Made by a program: the position numbers and the translations under genes. From Lysobacter_K koreensis (GTDB lineage: Bacteria > Pseudomonadota > Gammaproteobacteria > Xanthomonadales > Xanthomonadaceae), in the NCBI RefSeq assembly GCF_042677045.1, contig NZ_JBHTIH010000003.1, positions 1 through 64,000 of the forward strand: a stretch of DNA of 64,000 nucleotides, given 5' to 3'. The notes under the pieces were generated by a model. The model was not told the DNA's origin and did no database searches. It saw only the letters and a program-made list of their open reading frames with translations. This document shows positions 1 through 7,489 of the stretch, in pieces (within the stretch, counting starts at the first letter, position 1; every line of letters starts with the position of its first letter).

Positions 1-193
1 CTTCCTGCTGCGCAACGAGTTCTGGCGCGACGGCGAGCAACTGGCCGCACGCGTCACCAGCGCCGGCGGCTGGCTCGACCTCGCGCTGCGCAAACTGACG
101 ACACCGCCCGAAGCCCTGTTGGCAGCATTGCGCTCGCTACCGGTGACGGAAGATTTCCAGGCGTTGGCTTCGAGCATCAAGCCGGCGGTGTAG
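1..193 (+). CDS. C-terminal fragment of an unidentified protein
   Basis: The reading frame is open from base 2 to a TAG at 191-193 and gives about 63 residues, ending in LASSIKPAV. It begins outside the window, so the family cannot be judged. The fragment is mostly helical-looking and leucine/alanine rich, with codon use typical of the GC-rich host, unlike the cassette genes that follow. A perfect 8-bp inverted repeat lies directly behind the stop. I do not recognise the protein and assign no function. It marks the left chromosomal or array-side neighbour of the cassettes. Confidence 0.6.
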   Translation, partial: FLLRNEFWRDGEQLAARVTSAGGWLDLALRKLTTPPEALLAALRSLPVTEDFQALASSIKPAV

Positions 194-220
194 GGCGCAA
201 TAACCGAAGGGCATTGCGCC
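194..220. repeat. Inverted repeat behind the first gene
   Basis: GGCGCAAT at 194-201 pairs perfectly with ATTGCGCC at 213-220 around an 11-base loop. It starts at the base after the upstream stop codon. No T-tract follows, so it is better described as a palindromic intergenic repeat than as a factor-independent terminator. The arms resemble short palindromes common in xanthomonad intergenic regions, from memory. Confidence 0.6.
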
Positions 221-281
221 GGATGCGTGGCGCGGAGCGATTGAACTAGATGGCGGTGGTGCGATGCGCTTTGCTAATTGC

Positions 282-360
282 GTCTCACGAGTTGACGCAG
301 TCGGGTAGCCACCGGAACATCGATTGCATATCCCGTTTCGGGGTCTGTCAGGCGTTAGAC
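282..360 (+). other. attC-like integron recombination site (left boundary of cassette 1)
   Basis: The right end carries the core site GTTAGAC (354-360), preceded by CTGTCAGGC. The left end carries GTCTCAC (282-288) followed by GAGTTGACGCAG. The two ends are imperfect inverted repeats of each other, as expected for the R''/L'' and L'/R' arms of an attC site; R'' has one mismatch to the complement of the core. The DUF6602 gene starts 18 bases after the core site, the usual cassette arrangement. It could be the attC of a preceding cassette or a diverged attI-side junction. Confidence 0.6.
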
Positions 361-377
361 CCGAGGAGTTTCTGCCG

Positions 378-1337
378 ATGCCCCAAGATAAAAAGCATGA
401 TCTCTATGACTTCATGCAGCAGATTAGTTCTGAGATGGCAGCGGAGTACGACCGGATTCAAAAGCGTGCGACGGAAGATCCAGGGACTGCGGGCGATCAG
501 GGCGAAGAGAATTGGGCAGAGTTGCTACGCGACTGGTTGCCTCAAACCTACGAGGTGGTGACCAAAGGCAGAATCATTAGCCAAGAGGGAGCAACGAGTC
601 CTCAAATAGATGTGCTGGTCCTGCACGAAACCTATCCGAAGAAGCTTCTCAACAAGAAACTATATTTAGCTGCGGGTGTCGCTGCTGCGTTTGAGTGCAA
701 GACTACCCTGAAGGCTGCACACATCTCCGAGGCGATGGAGAACTGCGCAAAAATAAAAAATCTGTATCCAGCGCGCGTTGGCACTCCTTACAAGGAGCTA
801 CATTCGCCCCTAGTTTATGGTTTGCTCGCTCATTCTCATTCGTGGAAAGGAGCAAATTCCACGCCGGAACAGAACATAGAGCAAAAGCTGCGCGAGGCTG
901 ATGCAGCTTATGTCACACACCCTCGGCTCCAACTAGATTTCCTATGCGTTGCAGACTTGGCGGCGTGGAGTTCTTCTTCGATGACTTTTATTGGCCCCCG
1001 TCAAGTGCCTGACTGGTCAAGCCTAGCCTCAGCGTATGGCCCCACCGGCTCAGCTACCACCGCCTACGTGGGTCACGCGCGCGTCAAAGATCAAGTTGAT
1101 CAGTTCACTCCAATTGGCGTACTGATTTCTTACCTGTCCCAGAAGCTCGCCTGGGAGAATTCATCCTTACGGGGTCTTGCTGACTACTATCGGATAGCAA
1201 ACATTGCCGGCTCTGGAAGCGGCGAAATGCGAAAGTGGCCAAGCTCAATCTATAGCGACGAAATCCGGGGCCGTGTAGAGGCTGGCCAACTCACCAATGG
1301 CAAGCCGTGGGACGAATGGCACCTTGCTTTTCAGTAG
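378..1337 (+). CDS. DUF6602-family protein, integron cassette gene
   Basis: About 319 residues. The N-terminal half has the DUF6602 pattern: a helical start, GEENWAELLRDWLP (about residues 52-65), a strand leading to a QIDVLVLHE segment and then a FECKT segment. The D ... E-x-K arrangement resembles the catalytic core of PD-(D/E)XK nuclease folds, but activity is inference. I chose ATG at 378 rather than the in-frame ATG at 324 because GAGGAG lies at 363-368 and because 324 would lie inside the attC-like site. Codon use is clearly more AT-rich than the neighbouring chromosome (runs such as aaaataaaaaatc), which fits recent acquisition. The gene sits alone between two attC-like sites and so is a mobile cassette. 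A defence or nucleic-acid role is possible; none is shown by the sequence. Confidence 0.75.
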   Translation: MPQDKKHDLYDFMQQISSEMAAEYDRIQKRATEDPGTAGDQGEENWAELLRDWLPQTYEVVTKGRIISQEGATSPQIDVLVLHETYPKKLLNKKLYLAAGVAAAFECKTTLKAAHISEAMENCAKIKNLYPARVGTPYKELHSPLVYGLLAHSHSWKGANSTPEQNIEQKLREADAAYVTHPRLQLDFLCVADLAAWSSSSMTFIGPRQVPDWSSLASAYGPTGSATTAYVGHARVKDQVDQFTPIGVLISYLSQKLAWENSSLRGLADYYRIANIAGSGSGEMRKWPSSIYSDEIRGRVEAGQLTNGKPWDEWHLAFQ

Positions 1338-1339
1338 CG

Positions 1340-1456
1340 GATTGCAAATTCATTCAAGCCGAAACCGCTGCGTCGCTTCATTGGAATGTGCTGCAGTTCC
1401 ATTGCATCAACCCGCCGGCTGACACGTTGCGGCTAGGCCTAGTTCAGGCGTTAGGC
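1340..1456 (+). other. attC-like site between cassettes 1 and 2
   Basis: The right end is CTAGTTCAGGC followed by the core GTTAGGC (1450-1456). The left end has the conserved attC stretch AATTCATTCAAGCCGA (from 1347), identical to the start of the third site at 2110, but the outermost R'' heptamer (1340-1346) is degenerate. Length near 117 bp is within the range of chromosomal attC sites. It starts just after the stop codon of the DUF6602 gene and ends 20 bases before the next start codon. Confidence 0.7.
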
Positions 1457-1476
1457 ATTACACGGAATTTTCGCAG

Positions 1477-2079
1477 ATGCTAAAAGCAACCATTCGCTGG
1501 CTCTTCGGTCCCCGGCACACGTGGGCATGCGTGCTAGTCATCGCCGCAGCTCTGGCTATCTGCCTTCGCCAAGACGCGTCGGAGCCGCTCGTGCGTCTTG
1601 CCGGGCTTGGTCTAGAGCTATTAGGTGTGTTCACGGTCGTATTGGGACTCGTAGACACGCGCAAGTTCTTTAAGTTGCCACCAATCGTCTCAAGGTTTCG
1701 AGACTGGCTTGGCGCAGCTCCTTTCCGCGGCCCTCACGTCGTCGAGGCCACCGGTCACGCTACCCTCGGAGGCGTCACATGCGAAGCGCGTGGCTACGCC
1801 ACGCATGGTGCCGGCGACAGCCCTACAGCCGAAGGGCGCATAGAGGCACTTGAGCAGAATCTTGTAGCGGTCCACCAACGAATCAGCGGGCTAGAGCGCG
1901 AGTACGATGGCCAGCTACGTGGCTTGGCCGACCGCATCCACTCGGAATACAGTTCGCTTTCAAGTGCTCTAACGCAAGCGCAAGTTCGCTTCGAAAATTT
2001 CGGAACCGGGGGCATCGCAACTACTGCAATGGGTACTGCTTGGCTGCTGGTCGGGCTATCCTTAGCACCGCGAGCGTAG
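1477..2079 (+). CDS. Small membrane protein with coiled coil, integron cassette gene
   Basis: 200 residues with no family I recognise. Two hydrophobic segments at about residues 14-28 and 40-60 (LAGLGLELLGVFTVVLGLV) are followed by a soluble section and a probable coiled coil at about 120-165 (GRIEALEQNLVAVHQRISGLE). A last hydrophobic stretch, TTAMGTAWLLVGLSLAP, lies at the C-terminus. The protein is therefore probably anchored in the inner membrane with a helical domain between anchors. The ATG lies 20 bases after the attC core site; no strong Shine-Dalgarno is visible, which is common in cassettes. The gene is enclosed by attC-like sites on both sides and has a codon use less GC-biased than hemB. 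Confidence 0.7.
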   Translation: MLKATIRWLFGPRHTWACVLVIAAALAICLRQDASEPLVRLAGLGLELLGVFTVVLGLVDTRKFFKLPPIVSRFRDWLGAAPFRGPHVVEATGHATLGGVTCEARGYATHGAGDSPTAEGRIEALEQNLVAVHQRISGLEREYDGQLRGLADRIHSEYSSLSSALTQAQVRFENFGTGGIATTAMGTAWLLVGLSLAPRA

Positions 2080-2102
2080 AGATTGCGGAGCTGCTGGGTA
2101 GC

Positions 2103-2158
2103 GTCTAACAATTCATTCAAGCCGAGCCGCTTCTCGGATCTACTTAATTCAGCGTCCT
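2103..2158 (+). other. Degenerate terminal attC-like site
   Basis: GTCTAAC at 2103-2109 followed by AATTCATTCAAGCCGA is a standard left half of an attC site. A short GC-rich hairpin (GCCGC...GCGG-like, imperfect) and then ACTTAATTCAGCG follow, but the expected core GTTAGAC at the right end is replaced by GTCCTTC. The site therefore looks decayed or was truncated on its chromosomal side. It ends a few bases before the hemB stop codon and closes the array. Confidence 0.6.
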
Positions 2159-2164
2159 TCTGCT

Positions 2165-3157
2165 CTAGCCCGCATCCCGCAACCACGCCCCCGCATCCAG
2201 CGCGAAATACGTCAGCACGCCATCGGCGCCGGCGCGCTTGATGCTGGTCAACGCTTCCAACGCGCAAGCGCGTTCATCGATCCAGCCGTTGCCGGCGGCG
2301 GCCTTGAGCATCGCGTACTCGCCGCTGACCTGGTAGACGAAGGTCGGGGCGCCGAACTCGTCCTTGGCGCGGCGGACGATGTCGAGGTAGGGAAGGCCGG
2401 GCTTGACCATGATCATGTCAGCGCCCTCGTCGAGGTCGAGCGCGATTTCGCGCATCGCCTCGTCGCTGTTGGCCGGGTCCATCTGGTAGGTGTACTTGTT
2501 GCCCTTGCCGAGCGCGCCGGCGCTGCCGACGGCGTCGCGGAACGGGCCGTAGAACGCGCTGGCGTACTTGGCGCTGTAGGCCAGGATCTTGGTGTGCACG
2601 TGGCCGTCGAGTTCGAGCGCGTTGCGGATCTGCCCGATGCGGCCGTCCATCATGTCGCTGGGCGCGACGATGTCGGCGCCGGCGACGGCGTGCGACAGCG
2701 CCTGCTTGACCAGCGCTTCGACGGTGGCGTCGTTGACGACGTAGCCGCTGTCGTCGATCAGACCGTCCTGGCCGTGGGTGGTGTACGGGTCGAGCGCGAC
2801 GTCGGTGATCACGCCCAAGTCGGGGAAGCGTTCCTTCAACGCGCGCACCGCGCGCTGGCACAGGCCGTCGTCCTGCCACGCCGCTTCGGCGGTCAGCGAC
2901 TTGGCCTCGGGCGCGGTGACCGGGAACAGCGCGAGCGCCGGCACGCGCAGCTCGCTGGCGCGCTCGGCGACTTTCAGCAGCTCGTCGATCGACAGGCGCT
3001 CGATGCCGGGCATCGACGCGATCGCCTCGCGGCCTTTCAATTCGTGCACGAACACCGGGTAGATCAGGTCGTTCGCAGTGAGGACCGTCTCGCGCATCAG
3101 CCGGCGCGAGAACTCGTCGCGGCGCATCCGCCGCGGGCGTGTGTAGGGATAGCTCAT
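2165..3157 (-). CDS. hemB: Delta-aminolevulinic acid dehydratase (porphobilinogen synthase)
   Basis: Condenses two 5-aminolevulinate molecules to porphobilinogen, the first common step of tetrapyrrole (heme) synthesis, in the cytoplasm. The 330-residue length is normal for HemB. The two Schiff-base lysines are in AYSAKYASAFYGPFR (Lys197) and MIMVKPG (Lys252). The metal segment reads DVALDPYTTHGQDG without the cysteine triad of zinc enzymes, so this is the Mg-dependent type found in Pseudomonas and xanthomonads. The ATG at 3157 faces the ABC permease gene on the other strand. The stop codon lies only seven bases from the degenerate attC site, so the cassette array abuts the 3' end of this housekeeping gene. 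Confidence 0.97.
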   Translation of the reverse strand: MSYPYTRPRRMRRDEFSRRLMRETVLTANDLIYPVFVHELKGREAIASMPGIERLSIDELLKVAERASELRVPALALFPVTAPEAKSLTAEAAWQDDGLCQRAVRALKERFPDLGVITDVALDPYTTHGQDGLIDDSGYVVNDATVEALVKQALSHAVAGADIVAPSDMMDGRIGQIRNALELDGHVHTKILAYSAKYASAFYGPFRDAVGSAGALGKGNKYTYQMDPANSDEAMREIALDLDEGADMIMVKPGLPYLDIVRRAKDEFGAPTFVYQVSGEYAMLKAAAGNGWIDERACALEALTSIKRAGADGVLTYFALDAGAWLRDAG

Positions 3158-3215
3158 GGCGGCGAATGATACGCCCCGACGCCATACGCCTCAGCCCAGC
3201 GGCTACGATTCACCG

Positions 3216-4055
3216 ATGCGAACGCTGCGTTCCCTGCCCCCCGTCGCCCGCGCCTGCCTGATCGGGCTGGGCGCGCTCGCGTTGCTGTGCTGGCTCGGCC
3301 CGGCGCTGAGCCGCTTCGACCCGCACACGCCGGATTGGAGCGCGCTGTCGGTGGCGCCGGGCGTGGCCGGGCACTGGTTCGGTACCGACGCGATCGGCCG
3401 CGACGTGTTCGCGCGCACGCTCGCCGGCGGGCGGCTGTCGCTGACGATCGGGCTGCTGGCGAGCGTGGTCGCGCTGGGGATCGGGTTGGCGTACGGCGCG
3501 ATCGCCGGCCTCGCCGGTGGCCGGGTCGAGCGCGCGCTGCTGCGGGTGCTGGACGTGTTCAGCGCGTTGCCGTTCCTGCTGGTGGTGATCCTGCTGCTGA
3601 CCCTGTTCGAGCGCTCGCTCGGGCTGCTGCTGGCGGCGATCGGCGGCTACGTCTGGATCGACCTGGCGCGGGTCATGCGCGCCGAGGCCGCGCGCCTGCG
3701 CGAGGCGCCGTTCGTGCTCGCCGCGCAAGCCGCCGGTGCGAGCTTCCGCCAGCGCCTGCACTGGCACGTGCTGCCGAACCTGATGCCGCTCGCGTTCGTG
3801 TACCTGGGCCTGATCCTGCCGCAGGCGATCCTGGTCGAGAGCTTCCTCGGCTTCCTCGGCCTGAGCGTCGACGAGCCGTCGGCGAGCTGGGGCACGCTGC
3901 TCAGCGAGGGCGTGCAGGAACTCGACAGCGCGCCGTGGACGCTGCTGTTCCCGGCCGGCTTCCTGGTGGCGACGCTGGCGGTGTTCCAGTTCCTCGGCGA
4001 TGGCCTGCGCGACTGGCTCGACGTGCATGGGCAGACCGAGGCGGCCGCGGCATGA
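3216..4055 (+). CDS. Peptide/nickel-type ABC transporter permease (DppC/OppC/YejE-like)
   Basis: 279 residues from ATG 3216. It has an N-terminal membrane helix (about 12-30), a short periplasmic part with HWFGTDAIGRDVFAR, which is the typical DppC/OppC N-terminal signature, and then the binding-protein-dependent permease domain with about five helices. The EAA-like loop is AAGASFRQRLHWHVLPNLMP. It would form half of the membrane channel of a peptide or opine importer. An upstream in-frame ATG at 3156 overlaps hemB and would add 20 residues ahead of the first helix; I consider it less likely. The gene overlaps the ATPase gene by four bases (ATGA), so the two are translationally coupled. No partner permease (DppB type) or binding protein is beside it. 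Confidence 0.88.
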   Translation: MRTLRSLPPVARACLIGLGALALLCWLGPALSRFDPHTPDWSALSVAPGVAGHWFGTDAIGRDVFARTLAGGRLSLTIGLLASVVALGIGLAYGAIAGLAGGRVERALLRVLDVFSALPFLLVVILLLTLFERSLGLLLAAIGGYVWIDLARVMRAEAARLREAPFVLAAQAAGASFRQRLHWHVLPNLMPLAFVYLGLILPQAILVESFLGFLGLSVDEPSASWGTLLSEGVQELDSAPWTLLFPAGFLVATLAVFQFLGDGLRDWLDVHGQTEAAAA

Positions 4056-5614
4056 CGGCGCTGGTCGAACTGCGCGGGCTGCAGGTGGACAGCGGCGCGC
4101 GGCGGTTGCTCGGCCCGCTCGACCTGCAGCTGCAGGCAGGCGAATGCGTGGGCCTGGTCGGCGAGAGCGGCAGCGGCAAGAGCCTGAGCGCGTTGGCGCT
4201 GCTCGGGCTGGTGCCGCCGGCGTTGTCGACGCGCGGCGGCCTGGCGGTCGACGGCCACGATGTCGCGTTGAATTCGCGCGAGCACGTGGCCTTGCGCGGC
4301 CGCGTGCTCGGCTGGGTGCCGCAGGACCCGCTGGCGGCGTTGCATCCGCTGCGCAGCGTCGGCGTGCAGCTGACCGAGACCCTGCGCGTGCTGCGCGGCC
4401 TGTCGCGCGCGCAGGCGCAGGCCGAGGCGCTGTCGCTGTTCGCACGCGTGCAGCTGCCCGAGCCGGGCGCGGCGCTGCGCAAGTACCCGCACCAGTTTTC
4501 CGGCGGCCAGCGCCAGCGCATCGCGATTGCACTCGCGCTGGCGACGCGGCCGCGCGTGCTGATCGCCGACGAGCCGACTTCCGCGCTCGACGCGCGCATC
4601 GCCCGCGACATCCTCGACCTGCTCGACGCGCTGCGCCGCGAGGACGGCCTGGCGCTGCTGCTGATCAGCCACGACCTGCCGCTGGTCGGCGCCTACGCGC
4701 AGCAGCTGGTGGTGCTGCAGCGCGGCGCGGTGGTCGAACGCGGGGCGACCCGTGCGCTGTTCGCCGACCCGCAGGAAACCTATACGCGTGAACTGCTGGC
4801 GGCCGACACGCTCGCGCCGCTGCCGGCACCGCGCACCGATGCGCAACTACTGCTGCGCGGCGAGCGCCTGCGCGTGCGCTACCCGCGCGCAAGCCGCGAC
4901 GCGCTCGACGATGTCACCGTCGAGCTGCGCCGCGGCGAAGGCTTGGCGCTGGTCGGCGAGAGCGGCAGCGGCAAGAGCACGCTCGGGCGCGCGTTGCTGC
5001 GATTGCTGCGCGGCGCGCACGGGCGGGTGCTGTTGTTCGGCGACGGGCCGGACGCCGTCGATCTGGCCGCCTTGCCGCGGCGCGAGTTGCGACGCCTGCG
5101 CGCGCGCATCGGGGTGGTGTTCCAGGACCCGTACGCGTCGCTCGACCCGCGCCTGCGCATCGCGCAGATCGTCGCCGAGCCGCTGCGCATCCACGGCCGC
5201 GGCGACGCGGCGTCACGCCGCAGCCGCGCCGCCGAACTGCTGCAGGCGGTCGGGCTCGACCGCGACATGCTCGACCGCTACCCGCACCAGTTCTCCGGCG
5301 GTCAGCGCCAGCGCATCGCGATCGCGCGCGCGCTGGCGACCGACCCCGAGCTGCTGGTCTGCGACGAGGCGGTGTCGGCGCTGGACGCGCACCACCGCGC
5401 CGCGATCCTCGCGCTGCTGGTGACGCTCAAGCGCGAGCGCGGGCTCGCCCTGCTGTTCGTGACCCACGACCTGGCCGCGGCCGCGGCGGTGGCCGAGCGC
5501 ATCGCGGTGCTCGAGGACGGCCGGATCGTCGAGAGCGGCGTCACCTTGGAGGTGCTGCGCGCGCCGCGGCATGCGCATACGCGGGCGCTGCTGGCGGCGC
5601 GGCCGCAGGCGTAG
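4052..5614 (+). CDS. Double ATP-binding protein of a peptide ABC transporter (YejF/DppDF-like fusion)
   Basis: 520 residues containing two complete ABC ATPase domains in tandem. Each has a Walker A (GESGSGKS near residue 37 and GESGSGKST near 305), a signature FSGGQRQRIAIA, and a Walker B ending in DE (VLIADEPTSALD; LLVCDEAVSALD). This is the fused DppD-DppF arrangement seen in YejF/GsiA. It would power import of peptides or related solutes on the cytoplasmic face. The start ATG at 4052 overlaps the permease stop by four bases. A further frame is open upstream across the permease gene, but only the part from 4052 has domain content. With just one permease and no binding protein, the system is incomplete here and may use subunits encoded elsewhere. 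Confidence 0.9.
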   Translation: MTALVELRGLQVDSGARRLLGPLDLQLQAGECVGLVGESGSGKSLSALALLGLVPPALSTRGGLAVDGHDVALNSREHVALRGRVLGWVPQDPLAALHPLRSVGVQLTETLRVLRGLSRAQAQAEALSLFARVQLPEPGAALRKYPHQFSGGQRQRIAIALALATRPRVLIADEPTSALDARIARDILDLLDALRREDGLALLLISHDLPLVGAYAQQLVVLQRGAVVERGATRALFADPQETYTRELLAADTLAPLPAPRTDAQLLLRGERLRVRYPRASRDALDDVTVELRRGEGLALVGESGSGKSTLGRALLRLLRGAHGRVLLFGDGPDAVDLAALPRRELRRLRARIGVVFQDPYASLDPRLRIAQIVAEPLRIHGRGDAASRRSRAAELLQAVGLDRDMLDRYPHQFSGGQRQRIAIARALATDPELLVCDEAVSALDAHHRAAILALLVTLKRERGLALLFVTHDLAAAAAVAERIAVLEDGRIVESGVTLEVLRAPRHAHTRALLAARPQA

Positions 5615-5740
5615 GGCGGGCTCAAGCCCGCCGTTCTATTCGGCACGGACGCCATGCCATCCGCGTGGCGTGACATTTCCCGGTTTACGCAGCAGTGGGA
5701 TATGGCGATGGCGGGCTTGAGCCCGCCCTACGCGACTCCG
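5612..5740. repeat. Paired inverted palindromic repeats (GGCGGGCTCAAGCCCGCC family)
   Basis: AGGGCGGGCTCAAGCCCGCC at 5612-5631 and GGCGGGCTTGAGCCCGCCCT at about 5717-5736 are themselves palindromic and lie in opposite orientation, about 85 bases apart. This is a REP-doublet layout. It starts at the stop codon of the ABC ATPase gene and could act as a 3' stem structure for that transcript. Confidence 0.7.
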
Positions 5741-5769
5741 CGCCGCTTGCTCGCCGCACCTACCCGAAA

Positions 5770-5801
5770 CAAAAAAACCGGCGCCACCAGGGCGCCGGTT
5801 C
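5770..5801 (-). terminator. Factor-independent terminator of the metalloprotease operon
   Basis: Read on the minus strand, AACCGGCGCC, a short CTGGT loop and GGCGCCGGTT are followed by a run of seven T. The stem is a perfect 10-bp GC-rich hairpin and lies about 25 bases after the protease stop codon. Confidence 0.9.
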
Positions 5802-5824
5802 GGTCGATCATCAGCTGCGCCGGG

Positions 5825-7489
5825 TCAGGGCTTCAGGTTCTTCGCCGTGCACAGCAGGATCGTCGCCCCTTCCAGCGGTGTGACCAGCTGGGCCGATCGC
5901 AGCCGCTGCTGCAGGTCGACCATGCAGCGCACGTACTGGCCGGGACGCGGCGACGACACCTTGCACAGGTTGTTCCAGGCCTGCACGTTGGCGCCGACGA
6001 TGAAGCCGCCGGGTTCGAGCACGTCCACCTCGGTGTTGCACTTGCCGATGCGGGCGTTGCCGCCGTTCACCTGCCAGCCCATGTCGCGGTACAGCGCCGG
6101 GGTGAGGTCGACGTTGTACTGCGCCTGCACTTCCGGGGTGTCGAACGGTTCCATCAGCGCGTTGGGCTGCAACGCGGTGTCGTAGTGCGAGAACGTGGAA
6201 CCGGCAGCGACGACGGTCGGCGAGTACAGGCGCACGCGGCCGGCCTGGTCGGCGCCCTGGAACAGCGCCGGGTCGACGAACAGGTTGGCGGTGACCGGCG
6301 CGTTCGCCTTCAATGTCGCCCCGTCGGCCTGAGAGACCATCACGCTGGGAATGGTGATGGTGGGGTCCGCCCCGCCCATGTCGATCACGCCGGCGGCGTT
6401 GTTGGCGATGATCACGCCCACGGCGCCGTTGAGTTGCGCGTTCTTGGCCTTGACCACGAATCCGCAGGTGCCGCGATCGATCAGCGCGTACTTGCCGGCG
6501 ACCGCCGCGGCGTTGACGAACGGGGTCTCGCAGCCGTCGCTGGTGCTGGCCGCGGCGACGCCGTCGTTGACCAGGACCGCCTGGTTGCTCGGGAAGTTCG
6601 CCGCCGACGCGAACGCCCCGAAGCTGGCGAAGCCGACCTCGTAGCTGCCCGCCGCCGCCGCCGGTGCGGTGACGAGCAGGGCGGTGCGGTTGTCGAGCAC
6701 CAGCGGCGCCTCGTTGTTGACCCGGGTGCCGGTCCAGACCGTGCGACCGGGCGAACGCATCGCCAGCGCGCGCTGCGCCGGCGTCGAGGCGGGATCGTTG
6801 AAGCCGACGTTGGCGACGTTGTCGAACGCGTTCTGGGTGTAGGCGTCGGAACGCGGGCCGAAGCCGTCGAAGTTGCCGAACGCGCCGGTGCTCTTGCTGA
6901 GGAAACCCTGGAAGCCCAGGCCGTGGCCGATCTCGTGCATCACCACGTTGAGGAAGTTGATGCTGTTGGCGGGAGTGATGCCGTCCAGGCCGTAGTACCA
7001 GTCCAGGCCGGTCAGGCAGTTCGGGTTGACGCCCAGGTCGCCGTTGAAGCGCGAGACGATGTCGGCCGGGTCGGCCGGGTCCGGGTCCAGGTCGATGCCG
7101 GCCAGCGAATCGGCGAGCGCGGAGCTGTACCAGATGCCGGCGATCGGCGCGTTGGGGAAATCGCGGTCGATCCAGTTGGCGCCGGCCGAACCGAGCACGC
7201 CGCTGGTGGGCGTGCACGCCAGCGCCTGGAACGAGGCCCCGACCTTGATCGGCACGTCGCTCTTGAGCACCGCGCCCCACAGGTCCATCGCGAACAGGTA
7301 GGCGATGCGCCGCTGTTCGCCCAGGGTGGTGCCCGGGTTCAGGCCTTGCGGGGCCTTCGGGGTCGGGTCGTCGAGGCCGGTGCCGGTGCCGGCGTCACCG
7401 TTGAGCAGCACCAACTGCGCCGCGTTGGCATCGGTGAGGGCGAAGGCGCTGCTCAGCGCCAGCGCGCAGGCGAGGGTGAGCTTGCTCAT
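5825..7489 (-). CDS. Secreted zinc metalloprotease with inserted PA domain
   Basis: 554 residues. Residues 1-23 form a Sec signal peptide ending ANA. The catalytic zinc motif is HEIGHGLGFQG, with His185, Glu186 and His189. A protease-associated (PA) domain lies roughly at 265-400 (CETPFVNAAAVAGKYALIDRGTCGFVVKAKNAQLNG) and appears inserted before the end of the catalytic unit, since a conserved ALYRDMGW stretch follows near residue 470. Several cysteines suggest disulfides in an exported enzyme. The HExxH is not followed by the His expected six residues on in classical metzincins, so the third metal ligand must lie elsewhere. The gene overlaps the small upstream gene by four bases and is followed by a strong terminator, defining a two-gene operon. 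Substrate unknown. Confidence 0.8.
   Translation of the reverse strand: MSKLTLACALALSSAFALTDANAAQLVLLNGDAGTGTGLDDPTPKAPQGLNPGTTLGEQRRIAYLFAMDLWGAVLKSDVPIKVGASFQALACTPTSGVLGSAGANWIDRDFPNAPIAGIWYSSALADSLAGIDLDPDPADPADIVSRFNGDLGVNPNCLTGLDWYYGLDGITPANSINFLNVVMHEIGHGLGFQGFLSKSTGAFGNFDGFGPRSDAYTQNAFDNVANVGFNDPASTPAQRALAMRSPGRTVWTGTRVNNEAPLVLDNRTALLVTAPAAAAGSYEVGFASFGAFASAANFPSNQAVLVNDGVAAASTSDGCETPFVNAAAVAGKYALIDRGTCGFVVKAKNAQLNGAVGVIIANNAAGVIDMGGADPTITIPSVMVSQADGATLKANAPVTANLFVDPALFQGADQAGRVRLYSPTVVAAGSTFSHYDTALQPNALMEPFDTPEVQAQYNVDLTPALYRDMGWQVNGGNARIGKCNTEVDVLEPGGFIVGANVQAWNNLCKVSSPRPGQYVRCMVDLQQRLRSAQLVTPLEGATILLCTAKNLKP

Noticed and set aside
324..377. Longer start for the DUF6602 gene
   Set aside because: It would begin inside the attC-like site; ATG 378 has GAGGAG at proper distance.
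3287..4051. Upstream extension of the double ATPase frame over the permease gene
   Set aside because: Lacks domain content; the ATG at 4052 with four-base overlap and the first beta strand of the ABC domain fit the true start.
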